From: Bradyrhizobium symbiodeficiens
GTDB taxonomy: Bacteria > Pseudomonadota > Alphaproteobacteria > Rhizobiales > Xanthobacteraceae
NCBI RefSeq assembly: GCF_002266465.3
Contig: NZ_CP029427.2
Coordinates: forward strand, 558,001 to 622,000
Direction: 5' to 3'
DNA: 64,000 nucleotides
Shown: positions 51,293 through 63,223 of the stretch, one piece after another
Position numbering within the stretch: position 1 is the first letter of the stretch
How the letters are laid out: the number at the start of each line of letters is the position of its first letter
Program-made: the position numbers and the translations under genes
The notes under the pieces: generated by a model
Told to the model about the DNA's origin: nothing
Seen by the model: only the letters and a program-made list of their open reading frames with translations
The model's database searches: none

Positions 51293-52102
51293 TTATATGG
51301 GACGAGGGCCGCTCTCGACAACCCGGGCGAAGACCAGCACGTCGACCTGGGCGGCTTTGGCCCGGAGCAGGGCCCGCGCACAGGCATCCAGCGTCGCCCC
51401 CGAGGTCAGGACGTCGTCGATCAGGACAATGCGGCGGCCCTGGATTTCCGCCTGACGGTCGGGGGATACCTGGAACGCGCCTTGCACATTGGTGGCGCGC
51501 TGGGCCCGCGACAGGCCGATCTGCTGCTCGGTGGCGCGCACCCGGCGCAGCACCTCAGTCCTCGCCTTGACCCCGCTCTGCCGTTCGATGACCTGCGCCA
51601 GCGCTCCGGACTGGTTGTAGCGGCGGCGCCAGGCCCGCCGCCAATGCAGGGGCACCGGCACCAGCATGTCGGCGCCATCAAGCAGTTCGCCGCCCGCCCG
51701 CGCCATCCAGCGGCCCATCGCGGGCGCCAGATCGGTGCGGTCCTGGTACTTCAGCGCATGCACCAGCGTACGCGCGACGTCGTCGTAACGGACGGCCGCG
51801 CGGGCGCGCTGGTAGGCCGGCGGGCTCGCGATTGCCTCCATCGACAGCATGTCGGGGCCGGGATCATAGACGAAGGGAATGCCGAGCCGCGGGCAATAGG
51901 GCCGCTCGATGAACGACAGCCGGGCCCAGCAGGCCGCGCAGACGCCCTCGCCGTCGACCGGCTCGCGGCACGACACGCACAGCGTCGGCAGCGCGATGTC
52001 GAGCGCCAGCCGTGCCGCGCGCGACAGGATGTGGCGGCCGGCCGTCCATGCGGCACGCAGCGGGGCGGCGATGGAACGGGTGGGGGCGGTCTCGGCTTCC
52101 AT
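51293..52102 (-). CDS. ComF-family phosphoribosyltransferase-like protein
   Basis: The 269-aa protein has an N-terminal zinc-finger-like segment (LCVSCREPV; GVCAACWARL) and the ComF phosphoribosyltransferase domain with the PRPP motif RIVLIDDVLTSGATLDACAR. The conserved segments PVPLHWRRAWRRRYNQS and SRAQRATNVQGAF are present. ComF is linked to DNA uptake and salvage, but its exact reaction is unclear in proteobacteria. It is the first gene of the operon leading into grxC (35-bp gap) and is divergent from the BioC-like methyltransferase. The pairing comF/grxC/methyltransferase is typical of alphaproteobacteria. Confidence 0.93.
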   Translation of the reverse strand: MEAETAPTRSIAAPLRAAWTAGRHILSRAARLALDIALPTLCVSCREPVDGEGVCAACWARLSFIERPYCPRLGIPFVYDPGPDMLSMEAIASPPAYQRARAAVRYDDVARTLVHALKYQDRTDLAPAMGRWMARAGGELLDGADMLVPVPLHWRRAWRRRYNQSGALAQVIERQSGVKARTEVLRRVRATEQQIGLSRAQRATNVQGAFQVSPDRQAEIQGRRIVLIDDVLTSGATLDACARALLRAKAAQVDVLVFARVVESGPRPI

Positions 52103-52166
52103 AGGGGAAGGCTAGCGCCGCACAGGCCGGATTGCCAGAACCGTCGAGATCGGCATAACCAGCGGC

Positions 52167-53015
52167 ATGGCCCAGACACCCCAAACCCCGCCCGCTTTAT
52201 TCGATCGTGCCTTGCTGCATGCGCGGCAACGGCGAGCGCAGGCGCAAGGTGCCGTGGGCTTCCTGCTCGATCGAGTCGCCGAGGACATGTCTGACCGGCT
52301 GGCCGCGGTGATGCGGGATTTCCACGCGGCGGCCGATCTCTGGACGCCCGGCGAAGGTCTTGCGGACCTGCGTACGCGGCTTCCGTCTATCGCGCACATC
52401 GCTCTCGATGCGGCCGGTGCTGAGAAACTGCCCTTCGCGCCGGAAAGCCTCGATCTCGTCGTCTCCGCGCTGGCACTGCAATTTGTCAACGATTTGCCTG
52501 GCGTGCTCGCGCAAGTTCGGCGCGCGCTGAAGCCCGATGGCTTACTGCTCGCCGCGATGCTCGGCGGGGACAGCCTGACCGAGCTGCGACAGGCCTTTGC
52601 CACGGCGGAGGCCGAATGCGAGGGCGGCGTCTCGCCGCGCGTGGCGCCGTTCGCCGATTTGCGCGACATCGGCGCGCTGTTGCAGCGGGCGGGATTTGCC
52701 CTGCCGGTGACCGACGTCGACCGTGTCGTGGTGCGTTATTCCAGCGCGTTCGCGCTGATGCAGGATCTCCGCCGCATGGGCGCGGCCAATGTGCTGATCG
52801 AGCGGCGGCGCACGCCGAGCCGGCGCGCGACGCTGTTGCGGATGGCGGAGATTTATGCCGAGCGCTTTGCCGATGCCGACGGCAGGATCCGTGCGACCTT
52901 CGACATCATCTGGCTCTCCGGCTGGTCCCCGCATGCGAGCCAGCAACAGCCGCTGAAGCCGGGATCGGCGAAGGCGAGCCTGGCAGACGCGGTGAAGAAG
53001 GCGGGGAAGGTGTGA
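52167..53015 (+). CDS. BioC/NDUFAF5-like SAM-dependent methyltransferase
   Basis: The 282-aa protein starts FDRALLHARQRRAQAQGAVG, the signature of alphaproteobacterial BioC-like enzymes related to mitochondrial NDUFAF5 (complex I assembly). The central part carries SLDLVVSALALQFVNDLPGV and ALKPDGLLLAAMLGGDSLTE. Motif I is weak, which fits the family, where arginine hydroxylation of complex I was shown for the mitochondrial homologue. A true biotin role is unlikely because no bio genes are near. It is divergent from comF (65 bp) and is followed by a large palindromic repeat. Confidence 0.88.
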   Translation: MAQTPQTPPALFDRALLHARQRRAQAQGAVGFLLDRVAEDMSDRLAAVMRDFHAAADLWTPGEGLADLRTRLPSIAHIALDAAGAEKLPFAPESLDLVVSALALQFVNDLPGVLAQVRRALKPDGLLLAAMLGGDSLTELRQAFATAEAECEGGVSPRVAPFADLRDIGALLQRAGFALPVTDVDRVVVRYSSAFALMQDLRRMGAANVLIERRRTPSRRATLLRMAEIYAERFADADGRIRATFDIIWLSGWSPHASQQQPLKPGSAKASLADAVKKAGKV

Positions 53016-53123
53016 TCCTCATGGTGAGGAGGCGCGTAAGCGCCGTCTCGAACCATGCAGGCCCGGCTCTTGCCGTGTGGCCATCCTTCGAGACGACCGC
53101 TTCGCGGTCTCCTCAGGATGAGG
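53016..53123. repeat. large Bradyrhizobium palindromic repeat
   Basis: The left part CCTCATGGTGAGGAGGCGCG...GTCTCGAACCATG and the right part CCTTCGAGACGACCGCTTCG...CTCCTCAGGATGAGG are roughly inverse. The small hairpins GGCGCGTAAGCGCC and GACCGCTTCGCGGTC sit inside. It lies between the convergent methyltransferase and mutT genes. Confidence 0.85.
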
Positions 53124-53130
53124 CCCGTGC

Positions 53131-53541
53131 TCACATCAACAGATCAATCAAATGCGGGATCAGCGGAATGTCCGCGGGCGGCATCGGGTAGTCGCGCAGC
53201 TTGTTGGCGCGGACCCAGGCCAGGGTCTGGCCTTCGCGCGGCGCCATTTGTCCCTCCCAGCGCCGGCAGACATAGAGCGGCATCAGCAGGTGGAAGGTCT
53301 CGTAGCCGTAGCTCGCAAAGGTCAGCGGCGCCAGGCACGGCTCGGCGACGGTGATGCCGAGCTCCTCGTGCAACTCGCGGATCAGGCTCTGCTCCGGCCG
53401 TTCGCCCGGTTCACACTTACCGCCGGGAAACTCCCAGAGGCCGGCCAGCGTCTTGCCCTCGGGGCGCTGCGCGATCAGGACGCGCTTGTCGGCGTCGATC
53501 AGCGCGCAGGCCACAACCAATGTCAGTTTCAGATCGGCCAT
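53131..53541 (-). CDS. mutT: 8-oxo-dGTP diphosphatase MutT
   Basis: The 136-aa Nudix enzyme cleans oxidised dGTP from the nucleotide pool. The Nudix box is complete: GGKCEPGERPEQSLIRELHE followed by ELGI (residues 40-63). Preceding TLAGLWEFPGGK and the helix-strand order match MutT instead of other Nudix families. I use the ATG at 53541 (MADLKLTLVV); the frame opens 11 codons upstream but that stretch is basic and unlike MutT. In many alphaproteobacteria mutT neighbours argJ and secA, as it does here. Confidence 0.95.
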   Translation of the reverse strand: MADLKLTLVVACALIDADKRVLIAQRPEGKTLAGLWEFPGGKCEPGERPEQSLIRELHEELGITVAEPCLAPLTFASYGYETFHLLMPLYVCRRWEGQMAPREGQTLAWVRANKLRDYPMPPADIPLIPHLIDLLM

Positions 53542-53676
53542 ACGTGAATGTCGCTCGCTGAAGATCACCCGCAACGGTTAGTTAACCCAGTTGCGGCCGG
53601 GGTTTCCAAGTTCCATAAGTCATATTTAATCCGGGGTTCCTAGAGTGGAAACGCTTAACCACTCCGGGCCCGAACC

Positions 53677-55008
53677 ATGCGCGCTGCGCTTTCCACCATC
53701 ATCCGCCGGTTCGTTCACGACCGGCGCGGCAATATCGCGGTGATCTTCGCGCTTGGCTGCGTCCCACTGATCACCGCGGTCGGCTGCGCGGTCGACTATT
53801 CGCGCGCGACGCAGACCCGGGCCAAGCTTCAGGCCGCGGCCGACGCCGCCAGCGTCGGCTCGATCGCCAAGGCGTCGCCGGCCTTCAAGGCCGCCGGCAC
53901 CATGACGTCGGATGGCTCGATTTCCGTCGGCGTCACCGACGCCAACAACATCTTCAACGCCAATCGCGCCAATCTGACCGGCTATACCCTCAACAGCGTC
54001 ACGCCGACCGTGGTCAAGACCGGCTCGACGGTCACCTCGACCGTCGCGTTCAACGCCACCATCAACACCATGTTTCTCGGCCTGATCGGCAAGACCGCAC
54101 TGGCGCTGACAGGTACGTCGAAAGCGACGGCCAGCATGCCGCTCTATATCGACTTCTACCTGCTGCTGGACAATTCGCCGTCGATGGGCGTCGCGGCGAC
54201 GCCGGACGACGTGACCAAGATGGTCAACAACACGTCCGATAAATGTGCCTTCGCCTGCCACGACTACAACGACTCCAAAAACTACTACAATCTCGCCAAG
54301 ACGCTCGGCGTGACGACCCGGATCGACGTGCTCCGCAGCGCGACGCAGTCGCTGATGGACACGGCCGCTGCCACGCAGACCTATTCCAATCAGTTTCGCA
54401 TGGCGATCTACGATTTCGGCGCCTCGTCCAAGACGATCGGCTTGCGCGCGTTGTTCTCGCTCTCGTCGAGTCTGTCGAGCGCCAAGACGGCGGCCGGCAA
54501 CATTGACCTGATGGGAGTCTACGGCAACAACGACAGCTATACCAAGGACCAGGATACGCAGTTCAGTACGCTCTTTCCGGCGATCAGCAACGAGATCCCG
54601 AATCCCGGAAGCGGCACGTCCAACTCGCCCCTGAAATATCTATTCTTCGTTTCCGATGGCGTTGCCGACGAAAGCAACGCGGGCTGCCTGAAGCCGCTCT
54701 CGGGAAGCTCGCGATGTCAGTCGCCGCTCAATGCCTCGCTTTGCAAGGCGATGAAAGATCGTGGGGTCAAGATTGCAGTGCTGTACACCACGTATCTGAA
54801 ACTGCCGACCAACAAGTGGTACATGTACTGGATCGACCCATTCAACCAGGGCCCGTTCGGCCCATCGCCGAACAGCCAAGTCGCGCAGAACATGCAGAGC
54901 TGCGCCTCACCCGGGTTCTATTTCGAGGTCAGCCCGACCCAGGGCATCGCGGATGCCATGAACGCGCTGTTCAAGAAGGCGGTTGCGGACGCGCGCATCT
55001 CGGGGTGA
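53677..55008 (+). CDS. TadG-like protein with N-terminal anchor and vWA domain
   Basis: The 443-aa protein begins with a basic segment and one membrane helix (GNIAVIFALGCVPLITAVGC, 18-37), the TadE/TadG pilus-assembly N-terminus (FVHDRRGNIAVIFALG). It then has an Ala-rich helical region. From about residue 160 a von Willebrand A domain has a MIDAS-like DxSxS in LLLDNSPSMG and a second acidic loop in VSDGVADESNAG. Several Cys residues (CAFACHDY, CLKPLSGSSRC) suggest a periplasmic, disulfide-bearing protein. TadG proteins belong to Flp/tad pilus clusters, but no other tad gene is near. A role in surface adhesion is inferred. Confidence 0.87.
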   Translation: MRAALSTIIRRFVHDRRGNIAVIFALGCVPLITAVGCAVDYSRATQTRAKLQAAADAASVGSIAKASPAFKAAGTMTSDGSISVGVTDANNIFNANRANLTGYTLNSVTPTVVKTGSTVTSTVAFNATINTMFLGLIGKTALALTGTSKATASMPLYIDFYLLLDNSPSMGVAATPDDVTKMVNNTSDKCAFACHDYNDSKNYYNLAKTLGVTTRIDVLRSATQSLMDTAAATQTYSNQFRMAIYDFGASSKTIGLRALFSLSSSLSSAKTAAGNIDLMGVYGNNDSYTKDQDTQFSTLFPAISNEIPNPGSGTSNSPLKYLFFVSDGVADESNAGCLKPLSGSSRCQSPLNASLCKAMKDRGVKIAVLYTTYLKLPTNKWYMYWIDPFNQGPFGPSPNSQVAQNMQSCASPGFYFEVSPTQGIADAMNALFKKAVADARISG

Positions 55009-55019
55009 GTTGCTCACCT

Positions 55020-55037
55020 CTCCCCGTAAGCGGGGAG
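55020..55037. terminator. bidirectional hairpin between tadG-like gene and argJ
   Basis: CTCCCCG-TAAG-CGGGGAG is a perfect 7-bp hairpin exactly filling the gap between the convergent stop codons (55008 and 55038). Without U-runs it may be a weak terminator or REP-derived. Confidence 0.6.
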
Positions 55038-56279
55038 CTACGACCTGTAATCGCCGTTGATCGCGACATACTCCTTGGTGAGGTCGCAGGTCAGCACGCG
55101 GTCGCGGCCCTTGCCGAGGCCGAGCGAGACCTTGATCGCGATCTCCGGCGCCTTCATCGCTTCCGACACCTGCGCCTCGTCATAATCAGGATCGCGCGCG
55201 CCGCTCCTGGCGACGCGGATGCCGTTGAAGGAGATCGAGAGCCTGTCGCGATCGGCCGGCTCGCCGGCCTTGCCGACTGCCATCACGACGCGGCCCCAAT
55301 TGGCGTCTTCGCCGGCGATCGCGGTCTTGACCAGCGGCGAGTTGGCGATCGACATCGCGATCTTGCGCGCCGAGGCCTTGGTCTTGGCGCCCTCGACCGT
55401 GATCTCGACCAGCTTGCGCGCGCCTTCGCCGTCGCGGGCCACTTGCTCGGAAAGATTGGCGAGCACCTGATTGAAGGCTTTGACGAACGCTTTCAGGCGC
55501 GGATCACTGGCGCGGCTGATCTTCGGGGCGCCGTGCTCGGCGGCAGCGCCGGTGGCGAAGGCCAGCAGCGTGTCCGACGTGGACGTGTCGCCATCGATCG
55601 TCACCGCGTTGAAGGTGTCTTCGACGCCGGCCTTGAGCAGCGCCTGCAAGGCCGCGGGCGCGATCGGTGCGTCGGTGAAGACGAAGGACAGCATCGTCGC
55701 CATGTCGGGGGCGATCATGCCGGCACCCTTGGCCATGCCGTTGATGGTGACCCTGGCCTTGCCGAGCTTGACGGTCGCGGTCGCGACCTTCGGGAAGGTA
55801 TCGGTGGTCATGATCGCCTTGGCAGCATTGAGATAATCGCCGGGCTCGGCGGTTTCGGCCAACCGGCCCAGCACGCCGTCGAACTTGGTCGCGTCCAGCG
55901 GCTCGCCGATCACGCCGGTCGAGGCCAGGAAGATCTCGCCCTCGCTGCATCCGACCGCCTTAGCCGCGATCTTCGCAGTCAGCGCGGTGGAGGCGCGGCC
56001 GGTCTTGCCGGTGAAGGCATTGGCGTTGCCGGAATTGACGACGAGCGCGCGCGCCTTGCCGCCCTTCAGCTTGGCGCGGCACCATTCCACCGGTGCGGAG
56101 GGGCACTTCGATTTGGTGAAGACGCCGGCAACCGCGGTGCCCTTGTCCATCACCGCCAGCAGCACGTCGGTGCGGTTCTTGTAGCGGATGCCGGCCTCGG
56201 CCGTCGCAAGACGAATGCCCGCGATCACGGGCATATCGGGAACGTTTTTCGGGGCGAGGGGAGAGACGGAGGAGGACAT
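55038..56279 (-). CDS. argJ: bifunctional ornithine acetyltransferase/N-acetylglutamate synthase
   Basis: The 413-aa protein recycles acetyl groups in arginine synthesis. The self-cleavage site is present: [16 protein letters not shown], where Thr195 becomes the nucleophile at the N-terminus of the beta chain. Other markers are [10 protein letters not shown] (81-91) and the C-terminal [21 protein letters not shown] use the ATG at 56279 ([10 protein letters not shown]); the longer frame to 56342 adds an unrelated stretch. It lies 124 bp downstream of the parvulin gene on the same strand, a neighbour pair seen in related genomes. Confidence 0.97.
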   Translation of the reverse strand: MSSSVSPLAPKNVPDMPVIAGIRLATAEAGIRYKNRTDVLLAVMDKGTAVAGVFTKSKCPSAPVEWCRAKLKGGKARALVVNSGNANAFTGKTGRASTALTAKIAAKAVGCSEGEIFLASTGVIGEPLDATKFDGVLGRLAETAEPGDYLNAAKAIMTTDTFPKVATATVKLGKARVTINGMAKGAGMIAPDMATMLSFVFTDAPIAPAALQALLKAGVEDTFNAVTIDGDTSTSDTLLAFATGAAAEHGAPKISRASDPRLKAFVKAFNQVLANLSEQVARDGEGARKLVEITVEGAKTKASARKIAMSIANSPLVKTAIAGEDANWGRVVMAVGKAGEPADRDRLSISFNGIRVARSGARDPDYDEAQVSEAMKAPEIAIKVSLGLGKGRDRVLTCDLTKEYVAINGDYRS

Positions 56280-56403
56280 CGCGGGGGCGCCTTGGTGGGG
56301 TCTGGATATGCAGATGGCCGGACCATCAAGTGGCCCGGCCATTGCGACGTTAGATACTCTTGGCGTCCGTGAAGTGACAGCGAATTCTTACGTCTTCGCG
56401 GGC

Positions 56404-57330
56404 TTACTTCTTTGCAGGCGGCGCCATCTTGCTGTCGGACGGCTTGGCTGCGTCCGCCGGCTTGGCGTCTGGCTTGGCGTCCGCCGCCGGCTTGTCCAGC
56501 CGCTCGACCTTGGCTTCCGTCCGCAGCTTGGCGACGTAGTCGGCCTGGGCCTTGCGGGTGACGTACTGCTCGATCTGGGCCTTGACCTGCTCGAAATCAG
56601 GCGCCTTGCGGTTGCGCTTTTCCTCGACCTTGATGACGTGCCAGCCGAACTGCGACTTGACGGGGTCGGAGATCTTGCCCGGCTCCAGCGCGAAGGCGAC
56701 AGCCGAGAATTCCGGCACCATCTGCTCCTTGGTGAAGAAGCCGAGATCGCCGCCGTCGGCCGAGCCCGGATCCTTGGACTTCTTCTTGGCCAGCTCGGCG
56801 AAATCGGCGCCCTTGTCGAGCTCGGCCTTCACCGCCTTGGCCTCGTCCTCGGTCTCGACCAGGATGTGGCGGGCGCGCACTTCCTGCTCGCCGGTGATCT
56901 GCTTGGAGGCCTCCTCATACACCTTCTTCATGGCGTCGGGGGTGGTGGCGGCCTTGCCTTCCTGAGCCAGCAGGCTGTCCATCAGCAGGCGGGTGCGGGC
57001 GAATGCCAGGCGCTTCTTGAACTCCTCGCTGTCGGCGATCTTCTTGTCCTCGGCGGCTTTGCCGACGATCTTCATGTCGATCAGGAAGGACAGGACGTTC
57101 TCGTCCTTGGTTGCCGGGTCCATCTGGGCGAGGCTCGCTCCGAGTTCCTCCTCGGCCATGGCAACGTCGCTCTTCTTGATTTCCGCGCCGTTGACCTTCG
57201 CCAGCACCGGATCGTCGGCGGCCCGGAGCGGGCCCGCGATCGCCAGGGACAGCGCCAAAGCGAGGCAGCCAGCCAGGGCGGACGCATGGCGGAAACGCTG
57301 GCCGGTGGTTGCCGGGAACGAGGTGGTCAT
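56404..57330 (-). CDS. peptidyl-prolyl isomerase, parvulin/PpiC-type exported chaperone
   Basis: The 308-aa protein has a Sec signal (ALAGCLALALSLAIAGPLRAADD), an N-terminal helical SurA/PrsA-like chaperone part, and a parvulin domain near 150-250. The parvulin domain carries EVRARHILVETEDEAKAVKA and DPGSADGGDLGFFTKEQMVP, ending FGWHVIKVEEKR. The C-terminus is Lys/Ala/Pro-rich (DAKPADAAKPSDSK). It probably assists folding of outer-membrane or periplasmic proteins. It is divergent from secA, which fits a role in export, with argJ downstream on the same strand. Confidence 0.93.
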   Translation of the reverse strand: MTTSFPATTGQRFRHASALAGCLALALSLAIAGPLRAADDPVLAKVNGAEIKKSDVAMAEEELGASLAQMDPATKDENVLSFLIDMKIVGKAAEDKKIADSEEFKKRLAFARTRLLMDSLLAQEGKAATTPDAMKKVYEEASKQITGEQEVRARHILVETEDEAKAVKAELDKGADFAELAKKKSKDPGSADGGDLGFFTKEQMVPEFSAVAFALEPGKISDPVKSQFGWHVIKVEEKRNRKAPDFEQVKAQIEQYVTRKAQADYVAKLRTEAKVERLDKPAADAKPDAKPADAAKPSDSKMAPPAKK

Positions 57331-57452
57331 GGAAAATCCTTATGTTGAAGCAGGGGGCTGCTCGAAGCGGGGCGGACACTCGCCCAATTCAGGGGGGCTT
57401 GGCAACGCGAAAAGTCTGTCAAAATGATGAATTAGCCGCAATGTGCCCGCCG

Positions 57453-57481
57453 TTGACAAGGCCCTGACCGGGCCATATCTC
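57453..57481 (+). promoter_or_regulatory. sigma-70-type promoter candidate for secA
   Basis: TTGACA (57453-57458) and TATCTC (57476-57481) are separated by 17 bp. The spacer contains GGCCC-TGACC-GGGCC, a small inverted repeat. This would give a 5' leader of about 195 bases to secA. The rest of the 353-bp intergenic region shows no gene. Confidence 0.5.
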
Positions 57482-57683
57482 TGCCCGGTCGCGACCATGG
57501 CGATGGCGTTTATTTTGCTGCGTTTTTGGCCGTTGAACCCAGACTTGTCCAATTCCCACCCATATGGCGGATGAACCCGCAGTCCGGGCTCTGACTCCGC
57601 GAGGCGTCACGGTGAGTTGATGGGCAGGCGGGTGACAACTTCTTAGGCCCAACGCGGTTGTATCGCGAACACAGGAACCAGGC

Positions 57684-60524
<2,841 letters not shown>

Positions 60525-60819
60525 TCGATGATCTCGATACCCGGCGAACTCGCGGTGCTGTATTGGCATTGCGAGTTCGCGATGGATTGAAATGCTTCCG
60601 ATCTGTGCCTGCTGATCTTCAGGGGCATCTCGAATGGCAGGCGCACGCAGCTGAAGCCCGGAAAGCCGATGGTCAAAGCGCAGCATCGTGTCTCGGAGAA
60701 CGCCTGCGGGTAGATCGTTCAATCTTTTGCTACTGCTCATTGTGATCTGGTTCACCTCACCTGCGCTCAATCCGTGTTTTGATTGAATTGCAGGGGGGCC
60801 GAAAATTGGGAGCCAGACA

Positions 60820-61224
60820 ATGTCCAGACGCGCGCTGCCAACCACCTTGTGTGTTCTTGTCCTGAGTTTCTACGCTTGCGATTCCGCCCCTGCGAGCCAA
60901 GTGGGCGGATGGTGGGGCGGAACATGGTCGTGCAACATAGACGGCCGGCCGGCCCGGATGAAATGGGCCGCCGTTGATGACAGTCAGACAAGCTGCGACG
61001 GCGACACTTGCACCACCAGCTCGGGAGCACGCTGGGCAGGCAGCTTCTCGGATAATGGCTCGCGATGGGTGAAGTTGACAAATCCACGCAGCGGAACGCA
61101 GGGCGGCGTATACTTCAACCATGCCGACGGCAATAAATGGTATTTAGCCAAACCGGTCAGCAACAAGGCCGCGGGCTGGACGACATGGAACGGCCAACGC
61201 TATCGCCTCTCGTGCTGGCGATGA
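60820..61224 (+). CDS. small secreted protein with Trp/Gly-rich fold (DUF6006-like)
   Basis: The 134-aa protein has an N-terminal signal (RRALPTTLCVLVLSFYACDS; the Cys19/20 region does not match the lipobox well). The mature domain begins SQVGGWWGGTWSCNIDGRPA and continues with Trp, Gly and Thr-rich strands and Cys residues in SCDGDTCTTS, ending YRLSCWR. Disulfide-stabilised export is likely. The pattern matches the DUF6006-type proteins found in Bradyrhizobium; function is unknown. It is separated from secA by 295 bp without a visible gene. Confidence 0.75.
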   Translation: MSRRALPTTLCVLVLSFYACDSAPASQVGGWWGGTWSCNIDGRPARMKWAAVDDSQTSCDGDTCTTSSGARWAGSFSDNGSRWVKLTNPRSGTQGGVYFNHADGNKWYLAKPVSNKAAGWTTWNGQRYRLSCWR

Positions 61225-61280
61225 TGAATGGCGGATGAGCGTGGCGGCTTCGCAAGGCCCCCACGCTCCAATCACGAGGC

Positions 61281-61715
61281 CTAGTTCGAGCTGTCGATCA
61301 AGCTCTCCAGCAGCCGCTTGAGCTCGCTCGTCGACTTGTCGCCATAGCTTTCCAGGATGTGCTCTTCCTGATCGACCGCGAGCGAGTTGAGCTTCTTGCT
61401 CAGCACCTTGCCGCGGTCGGAGATGAACATCAGCACCTTGCGGCGGTCGTTCGGGTCCTGCACGCGATAGACCAGCGTGTCGGAGACCATGCGGTCGATC
61501 ATCTTGGTCAGCGTCGGATGGTTGAGCAGCACGGCATCCGCAAGCTCGCCCATCGAGTGGCCATTACCGTCCGACAGCACCTTAAGGATGCGCCATTGTT
61601 CGACGGGAACGCCTTCCTTGCTCAAACGCAGTTCCAGCTGCCGGTTGATCTCCCGGTTGGCTTGCGCGAGCAGATAAGCGAGGTGTTCGGTGATTGGAGT
61701 GTTTGGTTTTGCCAC
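61281..61715 (-). CDS. MarR-family regulator of the amide locus
   Basis: The 144-aa MarR protein has the dimerisation helix LAYLLAQANREINRQLELRL, the HTH GHSMGELADAVLLNHPTLTK and the wing YRVQDPNDRRKVLMFISDRG. It is divergent from the AmiC-like/amidase genes across 179 bp that carry an AT-rich array of TTGAA/TTCAA half-sites, so it is the likely repressor of those genes. Its ligand could be an amide, acid or aromatic compound. It is complete. Confidence 0.93.
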   Translation of the reverse strand: MAKPNTPITEHLAYLLAQANREINRQLELRLSKEGVPVEQWRILKVLSDGNGHSMGELADAVLLNHPTLTKMIDRMVSDTLVYRVQDPNDRRKVLMFISDRGKVLSKKLNSLAVDQEEHILESYGDKSTSELKRLLESLIDSSN

Positions 61716-61780
61716 GGCTAAGACTTCGTCTTGACCCGAATGAGTGAATGTCTTGCAATCAATGCTGCATCTATATGCAC

Positions 61781-61810
61781 TTCAATTGTTGAACATTCAA
61801 TATTTTCAAA
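61781..61810. promoter_or_regulatory. TTCAA/TTGAA half-site array, probable MarR operator
   Basis: TTCAA-TTG-TTGAA (61781-61793) is a 13-bp palindrome. It is followed by TTCAA (61796-61800) and another TTTCAA (to about 61809). The array lies about 65 bp upstream of the MarR gene and 85 bp upstream of the AmiC-like gene, within an AT-rich promoter-like region. Confidence 0.6.
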
Positions 61811-61894
61811 ATAGGATGTTTGCCTAACAAAAGGGCGGAGGCCGCGGCCGCCCGAACAATGTGCTTTCAGGTCTGTTGCCAGACAGGAGTTGGC

Positions 61895-63079
61895 GTGCGC
61901 GCGACGGTAAACTTCCCGGCTCACGGCGGTCCGGCGTTGCCGCCGTCCATGCTGCTCAGGAATCTGTCGTCACCGGCGGCCAACGGTGCGGTGTCGCCGA
62001 GCGATCACGCTTTCCTTCGACGGCGCGGCGTCAACAAGCTGCGCGTCGGCTGCTTCATCTGCTGCAGCGGTCCGCCCGGCATCTGGGGGCCATGCGCGAC
62101 CAACACCGCGCAGCTCGCGGTCGCCGAGATCAACAAGCGTGGCGGCATTCTGGGACGTGAGATCGAGCTGTCGATCTACGACGCGGGCGGCCCGCTCGAC
62201 GCCGTTCTGAACCGCGCCCAGCAGGCTGTCGTCGACGATGAGATCGATCTCATCGTCGGCATGCACACCAGCGCGGTCCGCGTCGCGCTGCGCAAGATCA
62301 CCACGGCGAACCGGATCCCCTACATCTACACGCCTGTCTATGAAGGCGGCGAGCGTACGCCCGGTGTGATGGCGATCGGCGAGACGCCGCGCTGGCAGAG
62401 CAGGCCGTCGATCCACTGGCTCGCCGACGTCAAGAAGGCGCAGCGCTGGTACCTGATCGGCAGCGACTATGTCTGGCCCTGGCAGTCGCATCGCGCGGTG
62501 AAGCGCTACATCAAGGAAACCGGCGGATGCGTCGTCGGTGAGGAGTTCGTTCCTCTCGGTGAGGATAACCACGAAGCTCATCTGGAGCGTATCCGCGCCG
62601 CGAGACCGGATGTGGTCCTGATCTCGCTGATCGGCACCGACAGCATCACCTTCAACCGCGCCTTTGGCGAAAGCGGCCTCGGTGCAACCGCGCTGCGGCT
62701 CGCCGGTGCGATGGACGAGACCGTGCTGCTCGGGATCGGCGCCGACAACAGCGAGAACATGTTCTGTGCCTCCGGCTACTTCCCCGGCGTCGGCTCGCGC
62801 GCCAATGATGATTTCCAAAGCCGCTATCGCGCGATGTTCGGCGCGAACGCGCCGCCGATCGGCTCGCTTGGCCAGTCCAGCTATGAAGGCTTGCGCTTCC
62901 TCGAAGCCGTCGCGAACAAGGCCGGTTCGCTGTCGATGGCGCCGATGCTCGCCGCGGGTCGCAACATCGTTTACGGCGGGGCGCGCGGCCCGGTTACGGT
63001 GCGCAACGGCCACGCCCGGATGCAGATGTATCTCGCTGAGGCCGACGGCCTCGACTTCAAGCTGATCAAGCCGGTCTGA
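61895..63079 (+). CDS. AmiC-like amide-binding protein (Peripla_BP_5 type) without signal peptide
   Basis: The 394-aa protein has the type I periplasmic-binding fold of the AmiC/UrtA/FmdD group: GPPGIWGPCATNTAQLAVAE, NKRGGILGREIELSIYDAGG, and YIYTPVYEGGERTPGVMAIG. The segment WYLIGSDYVWPWQSHRAVKR is highly characteristic of AmiC. No hydrophobic signal precedes the domain from the GTG at 61895 (AGGAG five bases upstream), so it is probably a cytoplasmic amide sensor like AmiC of Pseudomonas and not a transport component. It lies directly before an amidase gene. Several Cys (GCFICC) near the N-terminus of the domain are unusual. Confidence 0.82.
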   Translation: MRATVNFPAHGGPALPPSMLLRNLSSPAANGAVSPSDHAFLRRRGVNKLRVGCFICCSGPPGIWGPCATNTAQLAVAEINKRGGILGREIELSIYDAGGPLDAVLNRAQQAVVDDEIDLIVGMHTSAVRVALRKITTANRIPYIYTPVYEGGERTPGVMAIGETPRWQSRPSIHWLADVKKAQRWYLIGSDYVWPWQSHRAVKRYIKETGGCVVGEEFVPLGEDNHEAHLERIRAARPDVVLISLIGTDSITFNRAFGESGLGATALRLAGAMDETVLLGIGADNSENMFCASGYFPGVGSRANDDFQSRYRAMFGANAPPIGSLGQSSYEGLRFLEAVANKAGSLSMAPMLAAGRNIVYGGARGPVTVRNGHARMQMYLAEADGLDFKLIKPV

Positions 63080-63223
63080 CGCCGGCGCGGCAATCCGCTC
63101 TCGCCCTTCGCAAAATAATACTTGAAAAGGAAAATATTTCCGCCTTGAATGTTTCGGCCGGCCGATGCGCATGTCGCGCAAATCGTGGCCGCGCGCCGTT
63201 CAAGAAACTTCAGGAGAGCGCCC

